From NCBI RefSeq assembly GCF_048771995.1, contig NC_133050.1, forward strand, positions 7,550,501 to 7,614,500: DNA of 64,000 nt, given 5' to 3'. Below the pieces are notes generated by a model, which was not told where the DNA came from, did not search any database, and saw nothing but the letters and a program-made list of their open reading frames with translations. Position numbers and translations under genes: made by a program. Within the stretch, counting starts at the first letter, position 1. The number at the start of each line of letters is the position of its first letter. The DNA is from Taeniopygia guttata. Its lineage: Eukaryota; Chordata; Aves; Passeriformes; Estrildidae. Shown here in pieces: positions 1-10,041 of the stretch.

Positions 1-375
1 CTGGGGTTCAGAGCCGAGTTTTTCTCATCCTCAGTTTTCTCCTGTTTGGGTGGCAGATGGATCAGGAGCCCCAGCTGCCTCCATCGGAATTTTTCTGTCG
101 TGTTCTTCTTCAAATTGTGCCCGAGAACTGCAGAAAATGCCACAGTCAGACACATCCCCCTGTTGCAGTGGCCAGAAAATGATGATTTTTGTATCAAATT
201 GGCTCCATAATCGGGGGTCACAGGACCCGAGGCTGCTGCAAAACAGAGATGGAAAAGGAGGAGAAAACCCCTTAAACTTTGAGATATTTTCGGATCTTTT
301 CCCTGTGTTTCTTTCTGTTCCTTCCAAGCCCAGGGAGAATGAAAGAATCAAAGGTTAAAGAATTGTCCTTTGGGG

Positions 376-548
376 TTTCACAGAACCAGAAAATGGTTTG
401 GGTTGGAAGGGACCTTGAAGATCTTTGATTTATGGGCAGGGACTCCTTCCCCCATCCGACGTTGCTTCAACTTGTTCTTGGACAATTTCAGGGATGGGGC
501 AGCCAGAAATTCCCAGGAAAAGAGAATTTCCCTACCCTCCCAGGGGCG
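376..548 (-). mobile_element. CR1 LINE 3'-end fragment
   Basis: The plus strand reads as the reverse complement of a CR1 tail: a degenerate TCACAGAAxC terminal repeat, then GGTTTGGGTTGGAAGGGACC, then the usual 'TTGGACAATTTCAGGGATGGGGCAGCC' type block in diverged form. It is a 5'-truncated, non-coding remnant upstream of nothing recognisable. Confidence 0.8.
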
Positions 549-1015
549 AGTGTGTTGATCTGCAGGGAGCTCTTTAATTTATTTTAATTTATTTATAGGA
601 ACTCACGGAATTACACCAATAATTTGCCTTTCTGGTAAAAATTCCTGTGGGACTTTCCAAGGGAAGTTTTCCAAGGAAAGTTTTTCGCCCCAGGCTGTTT
701 TTAAACAAGGAAAAAAACCATAAAATTACCGTGTCGGGAGGTAATTAAATCGCAGCCCGGGGCGGGCACTGAGACACAAATAATCCCAGTCACCCGCGTT
801 TGACTTTCTTTGGGAACAGCCACACCCGCCCTGAGGAAAGATCCGAAAGGGATTGGGAGAGTTCCAAAACCTCTTTATCCCTCTTGGAATGACTTTGTGT
901 CACCGCCGAAAGGACCTGGGCACCTTCCGGGTGTGGAAAGGCACCAGAAGCTGCCGCGCTCACCCAGACTGGCGGAAAACCCCCAAAATTATGGGTAAAA
1001 ACCACAGGAAAACTC
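549..1015. other. Gene-free interval
   Basis: AT-rich stretch followed by unremarkable unique-looking sequence. No TATA/leader-exon pair, CBP core or clear repeat was seen. It lies just beyond the 3' end of the minus-strand gene G1. Confidence 0.5.
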
Positions 1016-1035
1016 TGGATTTTGATGCACAACGG

Positions 1036-1041
1036 TTTAAT
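1036..1041 (-). terminator. Poly(A) signal ATTAAA of G1
   Basis: ATTAAA on the minus strand, followed after six bases by TGCATC. The same arrangement recurs at the 3' ends of the other CBP genes in the window, which supports this as the true 3' end, about 450 nt past the stop codon. Confidence 0.7.
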
Positions 1042-1486
1042 GAGAAAGGAGGAAGAGAAATATCACGGCGGGGGTGGAAAATCCCGGGGGAAATGAAGGA
1101 AAAAATCGCTCTAAGGCTGGGCATTCTACAGGGGAGACTCCTGCGTGTTCAGGCGTGGGAAGGTGACACGACCTCATCCCACTTTCAGCCAGCCAGGGAT
1201 CATGGATGGGACCATTCCAAGTCAGTGTTTTTTTTGGTGTTTTGTTTTTTTTTTTTTCAGAACTCGCGGCTGAGGAAAAAAAAAAAAAAAAAAAAAGGAA
1301 AAGGAAAAGAAAAGGGAATTTACATAAAAGCGCGGGGCTGAGGATGATCAGGGAACTGCCGGGATTTGGGGTTGAGGGTGCTCCGGGAACTGCCGGGATT
1401 TGGGGCTCAGGATGCTCCGGGAACTGCCGGGGTTTGTGGAGGCTCCGTGGTGGCTCTTGGCTCCTTGCTGCTCCTTCCTGGGATGT

Positions 1487-1831
1487 TTAACAGGGTCTGC
1501 AGCTCCCAGAGGATCCGTAGGAAGAGTAGGACCTCCCGTAACTGTAGGAGCCGTAGGAACCCCCAGATCCCAGGAAGTTTCCGCATCCCAGGAAGTTTCC
1601 GCATCCCAGGAAGTTTGAGGGTGCCGAGGAGCCCACGATGCTCTCCTGGGGGCAGGAGCTGAGGATGGGCCCCGGGAAGGTGATGACCACGGGCGGGGGG
1701 TGGATGACAGCGCGGGAGTCCCCGCAGGAGGTGACACAGGGCTGGCTCCAGGCGTCCGCGCAGGGCTGGGGACAGGAGATCCCGCAGGGCACCAGGCAGC
1801 GGGAACTGGAGCTCTGTCTGTAGGGAAACAT
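1487..1831 (-). CDS. Corneous beta-protein, scale type (G1)
   Basis: A 114-residue structural protein of cornified epidermis. Residues 31-67 hold the CBP core ([37 protein letters not shown]) that folds into the beta-sandwich dimer from which the 3.4-nm filament is built. Cysteines at 12, 16, 20, 24, 32 and 36 and the CRPC end serve disulfide cross-links. The tail has three NFLG(C/S)G repeats (about 73-90), then a Gly-Ser-Tyr segment. The start at 1831 is chosen because it follows a 3' splice site (CAG ending at 1853) by about 20 nt, as in all CBPs; an upstream in-frame ATG at 1957 would be intronic. It is head-to-head with G2, with which it shares a nearly identical core of about 150 bp. Product class is certain; the tissue subtype is inferred from the SSCPQES core. 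Confidence 0.93.
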   Translation of the reverse strand: MFPYRQSSSSRCLVPCGISCPQPCADAWSQPCVTSCGDSRAVIHPPPVVITFPGPILSSCPQESIVGSSAPSNFLGCGNFLGCGNFLGSGGSYGSYSYGRSYSSYGSSGSCRPC

Positions 1832-1852
1832 CTTCTGGGACTGAGGATGGGT

Positions 1853-2388
1853 CTGGAACCACAGAGCCGAGGCAGCAGGAAGGTCAGAGACCGATTTAAT
1901 GGAGGCTGGGCTGGGAAGAGGAAGAGCGGACAGCAAAAACATCACAAAGAGGCTCAAAATGTGGGGTTTTCCATCTTCTCATGTCCTTGTCTCCTATGTG
2001 TCCCGACTCTTAATTACGGAGTCAATTTGACACAAAAGTACCCCTCAAGTTTAGCAGTAAATCTCAAATTAACAGTAACCCCCAAAATGAACAGTAAATC
2101 CCAAATGAGCAGTAACCCCAAAAATTAATAGTAAACCCCGAAAATGAACAGTAAATCCCAAATGAAGAGTAACCCCCAAAATGAACAGTAACCCCCAAAA
2201 TTAACAGTAAATCCCAAATTAGCAGTAAATCCCAAAAAGAACAGTAACCCCCAAAATTAACATTAACCCCTAAAACGAGCAGTAACCCCAACCCCTGCCC
2301 TGGCCCTGCTGGCCCCACAATTTGGGATCCAAGCAAAGCTCAGTTCAAATCCCGACAGTTCCAGGAACAATTCCAGGCTCGGACTTAC
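1853..2388 (-). other. Intron of G1 with minisatellite
   Basis: Phase-free intron in the 5' UTR, bounded by GTAAGT (2383-2388) and CAG (1853-1855) on the minus strand. Most of 2050-2290 is a degenerate array of AACAGTAAxCCCxAAA-like units. Confidence 0.75.
2050..2290. repeat. Degenerate ~18-bp minisatellite
   Basis: Repeats of 'AACAGTAA(C/A)CCCCAAAAT' and variants, about a dozen copies, confined to the G1 intron. No other array in the window has this unit. Confidence 0.85.
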
Positions 2389-2456
2389 CCCGTGGAGCTC
2401 GGAGTGAGGCGGGAGGGTTTGCTGGAGCAGCCCAGAGCCAAGAGGGTTTTTATACC
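2383..2456 (-). promoter_or_regulatory. G1 promoter, TATA box and leader exon
   Basis: TATAAAAA on the minus strand at 2447-2454 within GGTATAAAAACC. Transcription should begin near 2423, giving a leader exon of about 35 nt (2389 to about 2423) that ends at the donor GTAAGT. The leader is pyrimidine-rich and has no ATG. The start site is inferred from TATA spacing. Confidence 0.8.
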
Positions 2457-3689
2457 TTTTCTTGGGCAATCAGCTGGAGCTGAAACATCCACGGCTGATG
2501 AATGATCCAAGAAAAATTCCCTCCACCTCTCACTGGCCCAGATAAAGTGATTATTTTGCTCAGCAATTATTACTGTTGTTGTTACATCCATGGCATTACT
2601 CAGGCGCGGTAATGATTTCTTTTTTTTGATTTTCATTGTTGCTTTTTCCTACTTCTGGGATTGCCTCACGATTGCTCAGATGTTGATCCATCAGCACGAG
2701 GTGCTGACATAGCGCGGATCCCACCTGGCTTTTTCCGAGGAAAAGGCAATTGTGCAATTTCTGCCATTATTGACCCACAGTGACTCCGGTGACTCCGACT
2801 CCAGGCACGTTTGTCCACAGGTGCCTTCCGACGGAATTTGGGAATGGGAAGAGCTCCTTCCCATCCTCCTGGTCAAGGAACGCTCATGAAATATCCAGGG
2901 GAGTAACCAGGGGTTTTCCCAGGAGAAATCGACATCCATTTTTAGGGAATCTGTGGGATCAGCACTGCTGAGGGAGGAGGATTCATGGACTGGGGTGAGC
3001 CAGGTCAGGGAGGGGATCTGTGCATCACCCCTGGAAAACCTGGGAATGTCCAGGTGCAGCTCCAGCTGAGGCAGAGGTCTGGGTGCAACTTCAGCAGATT
3101 TGTTCCTCAGATTCCTCCCTCTCCAGTCATTCATGGATTGCATTTCATGTTGAGTCTCCATTTTCCATACCCAATATTATTCCTAAATTTCCTCGAGAAA
3201 TGAGATTTTCCCCCTCAAAAAATCCCTGCCTTTATGGAGTTATAAAGTGAACAGTGGGGGTTTTGAGTAGCCCTGAGAGTTCTGTCCCAAAATGTCCATT
3301 TTATTCCATTTCTTCCCATTGTTAACTGTTAGTGTAGGGAGCCTGAGGGAGCTTTTCCTGGGGTTTCCTTGAGTTTTCCCAACCCTTGGAATTTACAGTT
3401 AAGAGAATTCACCCAAACCAAAACCAGGATTAGGAAAAACCAGGGAGAAGAGAAATTGTGGGGCCAGAACCATTGGGAGCTGCTCCTGCCCCGACCACAC
3501 CTGGAAATCCCTGTCCCAACCTCCCCATCCTCCTAAAAGGGTAAAAGGAGAAACCCAGTGGGATCAATGCAAATGAACCCTAAAATTCTTCATTTTGGGT
3601 CCTGGTGTTTGATTCTCTCCCTCTGCTCTGCTGTGCTGAGATCCCACCAGGAATTCCGTGCCGGGTTCTGGTGTCCCCAAGCCATGAAG
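2457..3689. other. Divergent intergenic region G1-G2, left part
   Basis: Separates the divergent promoters of G1 and G2 (TATA boxes about 1.8 kb apart). Mostly unique-looking sequence with AT-rich patches; no coding potential with CBP or EDC features was seen. Any shared enhancer would lie here, but none can be named from sequence alone. Confidence 0.5.
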
Positions 3690-3990
3690 TTGCTCAGGGG
3701 ACTGGAGCCAGTCCCTGATGAATCCAGGCTGGGAATATTGGGAATGTTGGGAATGTTGAGCCTGTGGAGACCCCAGAGCTCCTCCAGGATCTGCAGGGAG
3801 CTGGAGAGGGACTTTACCTCAGGAACTGCAGGGACAGGGCACGGGGAATGGGGTCAGGGCGTCAGAGGGGGAATTTGTGTGGGACTTTGGGGAGGAATTG
3901 TTCCCTGTGAGGGCCTAACCCAGGGAATTCCATGGATTTCCCACCCTTGGAAGTGTCCAAGGCTGGGCTGGTCTATGGAAGCTGTCCCTG
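3690..3990 (+). mobile_element. CR1 LINE 3'-end fragment
   Basis: Matches the CR1 stretch 'gctggagagggact...cagggacagg...tgttccctgtgagg...tccaaggctgggctgg'. The same subfamily occurs at 48290, 56905 and, inverted, at 59005. Truncated and non-coding. Confidence 0.85.
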
Positions 3991-4242
3991 CCTGTGGAGC
4001 AATTCCACCCCAAAAAATTCATTCCTCATCATTTTTACCAACTTGGCAAAATCAGCAAAACGCTGCAGGAAGCAAAACAGCTTTAAAAAAAAAACAAACC
4101 TCAAGGAAGAAACTGGAGGGTGTTGGGAGAAACTGATAATTATTCCGGGCAGATAAAACAACCGGAGCCCGGGCAGGGATCGCCTCCCGAGGGTTGGGAA
4201 ACGCCGGGGATGGCTCAACCCCCGCGGGCGATCCCGGGATGG

Positions 4243-4337
4243 ATAAAAGGCTCCCGGCTCCCAGTTCCTCCCATGCCAGCTCCGGATTCCTGAGATTTCA
4301 GCTCCTCGGGCTTCTCCTCTTCGGGATCTGAGTGAGT
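4243..4337 (+). promoter_or_regulatory. G2 promoter, TATA-like box and leader exon
   Basis: GATAAAAG at 4243-4250 in a GC-rich setting replaces the canonical TATAAAAG. A leader exon of about 55 nt (about 4275-4331) rich in CTCCTC ends at the donor GTGAGT (4332-4337). The weaker TATA box is unusual among the genes here. Confidence 0.7.
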
Positions 4338-4911
4338 CTGGGGGACGCTTTGGGGGTGGCCGGGGTGGGAGTCGCTCCCTGGGGAGACTGGGAGAGCCCC
4401 GAGGAGCTGCCGGGGAGGAAGGGAGAGGGAGATGGGAAAAAGAGGAAAAAAATCTGAGTTTTTGGAGAGGAGCTGTTTGAGAAGGAGGGAGGAAAGGGAC
4501 AGGGAGAAGAGAAAGAGGGAGAAAAAATCGGAGGTTTTCCAGAGCAGGTGCTAGGGAGGGAGGGAGGGAGGGGTAAGGGAGAAAGAAGAAGAATCTGAGC
4601 TTTTGGAGAGGAGATGCCTGGAAGGGAGGGAAGGAGGCGTGCAGAGAGAGAGAGGGAGAGGCACGGGGAGAAGGGGAAAAAGAGAAAAAAAATCTGAGTT
4701 TTAACAGAGGAGCCGTATGAGAGGGAGGGATGGAGGGAGCAGGAGAGAGGGACAGGGAGAAGAGAGAAAGAGAAAAAAATCTGAGATTTTGGAGAGGTTT
4801 TGGAGGAAAGGATGGAAAGAGAGGAGTGAGGAGGAGAGGGAGAAGGGAAAGAGAGAAAATATAAGCAGGGGCTCTGCTGCTCTGATTTCCAACCCGAGCT
4901 CCCCTTTCCGC
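4332..4911 (+). other. Intron of G2, purine-rich
   Basis: Bounded by GTGAGT and CCGCAG. From about 4410 to 4860 it is a nearly pure G/A tract made of about five degenerate units of roughly 90-110 bp, each with AAAATCTGAG(T/A)TTT and GAGGGAGG. This strong purine/pyrimidine strand asymmetry could favour triplex or GAGA-type structure. Confidence 0.7.
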
Positions 4912-4923
4912 AGCAGCTCCAGG

Positions 4924-5244
4924 ATGTCCTTCTCCAGCCAGCTCAGCTCCCGCTGCTCCGCGCCCTGCGCCGTGTCCTGCCCCCAGCCCTGCGCGGACGC
5001 CTGGAGCCAGCCCTGTGTCACCTCCTGCGGGGACTCCCGCGCTGTCATCCACCCCCCGCCCGTGGTCATCACCTTCCCGGGGCCCATCCTCAGCTCCTGC
5101 CCCCAGGAGAGCATCGTGGGCTCCTCGTTCCCAGCGGGAATGGAGCGCCCCGCGGGCCTGCAGGGCTCTCTGCTCTATGGAGGCCTCCTCTCCTCCTCCA
5201 GGAACGCCTGGAGCCAGCGCTCCGGGGGCTGCGGGCCCTGCTGA
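4924..5244 (+). CDS. Corneous beta-protein, scale type, short tail (G2)
   Basis: A 106-residue CBP. The N-terminal head has cysteines at 11, 15, 19 and 23; the core covers residues 30-66 and is identical to that of G1. The tail is unlike the other genes: instead of long Gly-Tyr repeats it has a short segment with [20 protein letters not shown] and ends in CGPC. It therefore lacks the glycine-rich domain that hardens scale and claw CBPs. The start at 4924 lies 12 nt after a 3' splice site; the frame is open further upstream but only through intron. It is divergent to G1. Role as a beta-filament protein is established for the family; softer mechanical behaviour is inferred from the missing Gly repeats. 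Confidence 0.92.
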   Translation: MSFSSQLSSRCSAPCAVSCPQPCADAWSQPCVTSCGDSRAVIHPPPVVITFPGPILSSCPQESIVGSSFPAGMERPAGLQGSLLYGGLLSSSRNAWSQRSGGCGPC

Positions 5245-5340
5245 GCCGGGAGAGGGGATGGGGGAGCCTGGGGGGGCGGCAGCAGGAGCTGGGGCAGGGG
5301 ATGAGCCCGGGGATGTGGCTCCGTGGGGCTGGGAGATGCT

Positions 5341-5740
5341 CTGAATCCATGGGAACTACTCAGGATTAATGGAAAATGTTCCGGATCCATGGGAACTGCT
5401 CAGAATCCATGGGAACTGCTCAGGATCCATGGGAACTGCTCAGAATCCATGGAAAATGTTCTGAATCCATGGGAACTGCTCAGAATCCATGAGAACTGCT
5501 CAGGATCCGTGGGAACTGTTCAAAATCCATGGAAACTTCTCATAAGCCATGGACAATGTTCAGAATCCATGGGAACTGCTCAGAATCCAAGGAAATTGTT
5601 CAGAACTTGTGGGAAACACTCATCTTCCTTGCAAACCCCTTAGCACCCCTGGGACCTCCTCAGCACCCCTGGAATCTCCTCAGCACCCCTGGAATCTCCT
5701 CAACACCCCTGGAATTTCCTCAGCACCCCTGGAGGTGCTC
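5341..5740 (+). repeat. 20-bp minisatellite, 20 units in register
   Basis: Twenty consecutive 20-bp units in the G2 3' UTR. The first thirteen or so follow CAGAATCCATGGGAACTGCT, the last five CAGCACCCCTGGAATCTCCT, and two units between are transitional. No unit gains or loses a base, so the two halves are one array that changed its consensus. Confidence 0.92.
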
Positions 5741-5831
5741 TTCTTCTCCCCCTTCTTATTTTTAATGTCACTTGTCTCCAAATGTGTCTTTTCCCTCCCA
5801 AAACCCTGAACTGTTTGCCCACTTTTATCCC

Positions 5832-5837
5832 AATAAA
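5832..5837 (+). terminator. Poly(A) signal AATAAA of G2
   Basis: AATAAA followed after ten bases by TGCATTC, matching the 3'-end module of the other CBP genes. It gives a 3' UTR of about 600 nt that includes the whole 20-bp array. Confidence 0.8.
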
Positions 5838-6142
5838 CTTCTGTGTTTGCATTCAAATCCCTTGGATTTCTTCTCTTTTTTATAAAACCTCTGCAAACCC
5901 ATGGGACCAAACTGTCCCCTTATCCCAGAGATCTAGGGAGGAGGGTTTGGCTCTTCCAGGGAATGTTTTTATGGTTTCATCTGTCAAAAAATTTCCATTT
6001 CACCTTCCCAGGGAACCAGGTGGGACAGGGCTGCGCAGTCCTCAGAAAAGAATTCCATGAAAAATTAAATATCCACTTCAGAACTGCTCCAAGAGCTCCT
6101 TCTGCCCAAACAGAAAACTCCAAATCGTGATGCAGAAAGGAT

Positions 6143-6148
6143 TTTATT
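6143..6148 (-). terminator. Poly(A) signal AATAAA of G3
   Basis: AATAAA on the minus strand, followed after eight bases by TGCATC. G2 and G3 converge here: their predicted 3' ends lie about 300 bp apart with nothing else recognisable between them. Confidence 0.8.
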
Positions 6149-6421
6149 GGTGCTGAGAAATGGGATTCATCCCGTGACAGCAGCGCCACCGGGAATTCCA
6201 GGGGAATTCAGAGGGAATTACAGAGGAATTCAGAGGAATTCGGGCAAATTCACAGCAAGGCAGAATCGATGGGAATTGCGAGCGGAGATCCATCCGGAGG
6301 GAATCGCAGGGCTGGGATCACTCCTGGGATCGCTCCTGGGGTTGTTCCCGGGATCATTCCTGAGATCATTCCTGGGATGAAGGAGCAGCCCCGGCCCCTC
6401 TCGGAGCCCTCCATTCGCTCA

Positions 6422-6859
6422 CTATTTGCCGATTTGCTTCTTTTTCAGCGGCATTTGGTAATCCAAACCTTTGCTGGGCTTGGCAGGGCGGGGGTAGGAA
6501 TGTCGGGGATAGGAGGAGTAGGAATTTCGGGAATAAGAGAGGTAGGAATTTCGGGGGTAGGAGGGGTAGGAGTAGCAGGAGGAGGAGGAGGAGAAATTCC
6601 AGCCGCCAGAAGCTGCTCCGGGCTCGAAGGAGCTCTGGACAGCTCCGGACTCGAAGGAATTTCCCATTCCCACTGGGAGTTCGGATCCCACGATGCTCTG
6701 CTGGGGGCAGGAGTTGAGGATGGGCCCCGGGAAGGTGATGACCACGGGCGGAGGGTGGACGATGGCCCGGGAGTCCCCGCAGGAGGTGACACAGGGCTGG
6801 CTGCAGGCGCTGGCCACGGGCTGGGGGCAGGACACGGGGCAGAGCTGCTGGAAGGGCAT
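6422..6859 (-). CDS. Corneous beta-protein with Ser-Tyr-Pro-Arg tail (G3)
   Basis: A 145-residue CBP. The short head (MPFQQLCPVSC) is followed by the core at 21-58, where it reads ILNSCPQQSIVG, with Asn and Gln in place of Ser and Glu of its neighbours. Residues 59-90 are Gly/Ser/Phe-rich. Residues 96-124 carry about five (N/H)SYxSYPR-like repeats. It ends in a lysine-rich segment (residues 130-145, GLDYQMPLKKKQIGK) with no terminal cysteine. The start at 6859 lies 7 nt after a 3' splice site (CTCCAG). Arg/Lys and Gln in the tail suggest a basic, transglutaminase-competent end; this is inference. Its gene faces G2 tail to tail. Confidence 0.92.
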   Translation of the reverse strand: MPFQQLCPVSCPQPVASACSQPCVTSCGDSRAIVHPPPVVITFPGPILNSCPQQSIVGSELPVGMGNSFESGAVQSSFEPGAASGGWNFSSSSSCYSYPSYPRNSYLSYSRNSYSSYPRHSYPRPAKPSKGLDYQMPLKKKQIGK

Positions 6860-6866
6860 CGCGGGG

Positions 6867-7367
6867 CTGGAGGTGACACAGAGGGGACAACGTCAGGGGG
6901 CAGAGCAAAGGGGAACCCTCATGTATTTATTATTTATTATTTATCATCATTAATTATTATTTATTATTATTAATTATTCTTTATCCCTATTATTTATTTA
7001 TTTATTCAAATATTCATAGATTTAAAAATTTATCTTTTCAATATTCATATTTCCAATGATCATATTTCTTATATTCATATTTCCTATAGTCATTAATTCA
7101 CTCATTCAAATATTCATATTTTCAATGTTCGTCTTTTCGATATTCATATTTCCAATATTTATATTCTCAACTTTTATAACAATAATACTCATATTTCTTA
7201 TATTTATATTCCATATATTAATTTATTAAATTAATCTCAGAACTAACGTGTTTTGCCTCATTTATTTCCAACTGTTCTGTTCCCAAATCTTAAACCATCT
7301 TCCCCCTCTCCTTGTGAATTTTTTAGAAGTAAATCGAACCCTGCCCGACCCCCCAGACCTGACTTAC
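6867..7367 (-). other. Intron of G3, AT-rich
   Basis: Bounded by GTAAGT (7362-7367) and CAG. From about 6915 to 7250 it is an AT-rich array of TTATTAT and ATATTCATATTT motifs, in sharp contrast to the GC-rich exons on either side. Confidence 0.75.
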
Positions 7368-7440
7368 GTGGTGGCACAGCAGGAGATGGGATGAGAATCG
7401 CAGAAAAATAATTTTAAATCTGGCTGCAGGATCTTTTATA
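7362..7440 (-). promoter_or_regulatory. G3 promoter, TATA box and leader exon
   Basis: TATAAAAG on the minus strand at 7433-7440. A leader exon of about 40 nt (7368 to about 7408) ends at GTAAGT. No ATG lies in the leader. Confidence 0.78.
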
Positions 7441-8429
7441 GAGCCTCACTTCGCCCTGGGGGAAGAGAACCGCTCCTGCCCTCTTTGTCCCCATTGTCCC
7501 TCAAATGCCTTTTTTTTTTTTTTTGCTTTTGTCTCTCAGTCAAGGTAATTCTGGCCATTGTTTCTCCCCAAAATCCACCTGGCATGCCTTTAAATCCTGG
7601 AGATTTTGGGACATCCCAAAATCGAATCGCCCCAAGGGCAATTCCCACCCTTGGCACAACTCCCGAGCTGAAGATTTATTTTGCTGTGAGCTTTCATATC
7701 GATTTTTTTCCCCCCAAATTGTATCAAAATCCCCCAATCCAATATCCCCGTGTAGATTGGCCTCTCCATTCCCTGTTTTTCTTTCTCCAAACAAAGAATT
7801 CCTGGCTCAGGGCCTACGCAGGAGATGAAAGGAGCGAGGCCTTGGGCTCCTCCCTGGACCTCCCTCCCCGCTGAATCAACAGCCGGGACTGGGATTTCAC
7901 CTCAGACTTTTTAATAATCCCCGTGAGGAAATCGGCACCAAAAATTGCCCAATTCCCGCCGGGTGTCGGGCAAAGGAGGGGTTGGGTGGGAAAAACAAGG
8001 GTTTGACATCGTCCCGAGATCGGAGAGCACCGAGATGGCAAGGGGAGGATTAAATTTAAAATTAAAATTAAATTGGTTGGGCAGCAGCTCGAGTCAGCGC
8101 AATCACAGGGGAAACGCGATTTCCAGGGAAGGAGCCACGCAGAAATCCAGGGATCATTCCAAGCCCCTGAGGAGGAGGAGGAGGAGGAAGGTTTTGGGGT
8201 GAGGATGAAGAAGGGCAAACAATGATTCAGGAATTTAGAGATGTTTTTCAGAGATCTTTGCTTTCCGTGCCGTCACTGCTGACTCAGGACCCGGCGCCCT
8301 CTCCAGACTTCCCCTGGGAGCTGCTGAGCCCGCAGAAAATCCCGCTTTATTAAGCATTAATTAGCAATAATATTTTTCCCCTTGCTCTTTCAGACCTGCA
8401 CCTCCCATGTGAGATGGGGAATCACAGGA
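7441..8429. other. Intergenic region upstream of G3
   Basis: Poly-T tract at 7510, (GGA)n-like run near 8172-8190, otherwise unique-looking. No gene signature seen. Confidence 0.45.
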
Positions 8430-8488
8430 GGGTTAAGGTTAGGCTTAGGTTTAGGTTTAGGCTTAGGGTTGGGTTAGGGTTAGGGTTT
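8430..8488. repeat. Interstitial telomere-like repeat
   Basis: About nine or ten degenerate TTAGGG units on the plus strand (TTAGGC, TTAGGT, TTAGGG variants), ending in the cleanest copies at 8473-8486. Short and impure, so an old interstitial tract rather than a chromosome end. Confidence 0.85.
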
Positions 8489-8599
8489 AAAATTCTCTAA
8501 ATTCGTATTTAATCCATGTTTTTCCAAATCTAAGGAGGAATTTTGCAGTTTTTTGGGGGGATAGAATTGATTATTTTCTGGAAATGCTTGATGTATTTC

Positions 8600-8740
8600 A
8601 GTTCCCCTTACTTACAATGGTCTTGAATTCCCATTATCCTGTCCCTCCATCCTTTGGGAATTGTCCATTCCCTTGTTTTTTGTCAACTCCTTCATATTCT
8701 GGAAGCCACAACTGAGTTGTCCCAAAGCTTCTTTGAATGT
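8600..8740 (-). mobile_element. Old CR1 fragment
   Basis: The stretch with CCTGTCCCTCCATCCTTTGG, 'CAACTCCTTCATATTCTGGAAGCCACAACTG' and 'GTTGTCCCAAAGCTTC' blocks reads as a reversed CR1 3' region of an older subfamily. Diverged and non-coding. Confidence 0.65.
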
Positions 8741-9725
8741 TAAAGTTTTCATGGATGTCCACAAAAAAGTTGGAGATTCTCTTTTTCCAAGGCGGGGAAT
8801 TAGGGAGGGAAAATTGCTGGAAATGGAATTTTTCCAGCCTGGTAACTTGGAGTTTGGTTCTGAATAAAAATAACATTTATTTTTATTTATCTTTTTTTTT
8901 TTTTTTTCAGTGTTAAAAAACCCCAATTTGTTTGAAAATATGAAGAGAGTGAACTTCTGGAATGACTGAGCTGAGGGATTCCAATGGATTTTGGGAGCCC
9001 CTCTTTAAACATGACCTGATGGGAAACGTTCTCAAATCTTGATTATCGGCACCATAAAACAAGAGAAAACCAACTTTAGGGTGAAAATCATCAATTTACT
9101 AAAATGAAAAGTATTTGGAGTATATAAGGAAATAAAACCACTTGAAATGATGAAAATTATGACCTTGGTTTTTTTTTGTTTTTTTTTTTTTTTTCCCCTC
9201 TTTCCCAAGTTGATTATTCCAGTTTTAGGGCATGTAACCAAAATAAAACCTGATTAACATTAAATTAACATTCCAGGTCCAGGTGTAATCCAGCCTGGGA
9301 GTGTTTGGGAAGTGCGCTGGCTCTCTTTGTTGTGTGGAAGCCATGGGATATTTTGGGGCGGGGAATGACCCGGAATTACAGCTCCAACGTGGCCATTAGG
9401 GAAGAATGAACTGAACATAATCTTTAGGATAAAAACAGCGCCTGGAATGGCTCGGAATGGGATGAGCAGGACACACCTGGCATCCCAAACTGCCTGGAGG
9501 GATCTGTTGCTGGCACCGGCTCCCGGAATTTGGAGCTCCAGGTCCCTCCCTGTTACTGCCAAGAGGTGGAGAAGAGTCCTTGGAAAAGAAGTTCAGGAAA
9601 GTTTGGATGCAGAAATGTGGAGAAAAGCTTGGGTTTGGCTCAGTTCCCTTTGTTTAGAGGGAAGAGAATCCCCAGACAGCGCTGGGTATGAACAGGACAC
9701 AAAAAATTCCCATTTTGCTTCCATC
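8741..9725. other. Gene-free interval
   Basis: Poly-T tracts near 8890-8907 and 9172-9193 and AT-rich DNA; no TATA/leader pair, no CBP core and no confident repeat family. Confidence 0.45.
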
Positions 9726-9895
9726 TGAAGGTTTTATCCTGGAAAATGCAGAGCCAGATGTTTTTAGGAATACAATATTTTATCTCAGAAAATGCAGAGC
9801 TAGGGTTTTTTAAGGGATAAAATGTCTTACCCCAGAAAATGCAGAGTCACGTTTTTTTAGGGATAAAGTCTCTTATCCCAGAATTTTAACCCTAA
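9726..9895. repeat. ~55-bp tandem repeat, three copies
   Basis: Three units each with TTTTATC(C/T), AAAATGCAGAG and GTTTTTTAGGGATA blocks. It lies downstream of the G4 3' end. Confidence 0.75.
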
Positions 9896-10035
9896 ATTTT
9901 ACCTTTAGTCAAGTTTGGAGCAGTCTGGGAAGAGTCTGGAGGTTGCCTGTCCCTCTATTCAAGGCTGAGTGTGCCCAAGAGAGCCCAAGGAGCAGAGGAA
10001 AAAGGGAATTCTGAACGGGTTTGATGCAGCAGCAT

Positions 10036-10041
10036 TTTAAT
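10036..10041 (-). terminator. Poly(A) signal ATTAAA of G4
   Basis: ATTAAA on the minus strand followed after seven bases by TGCATC. About 430 nt past the stop. The local sequence closely resembles the G10 3' end at 36813. Confidence 0.75.
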
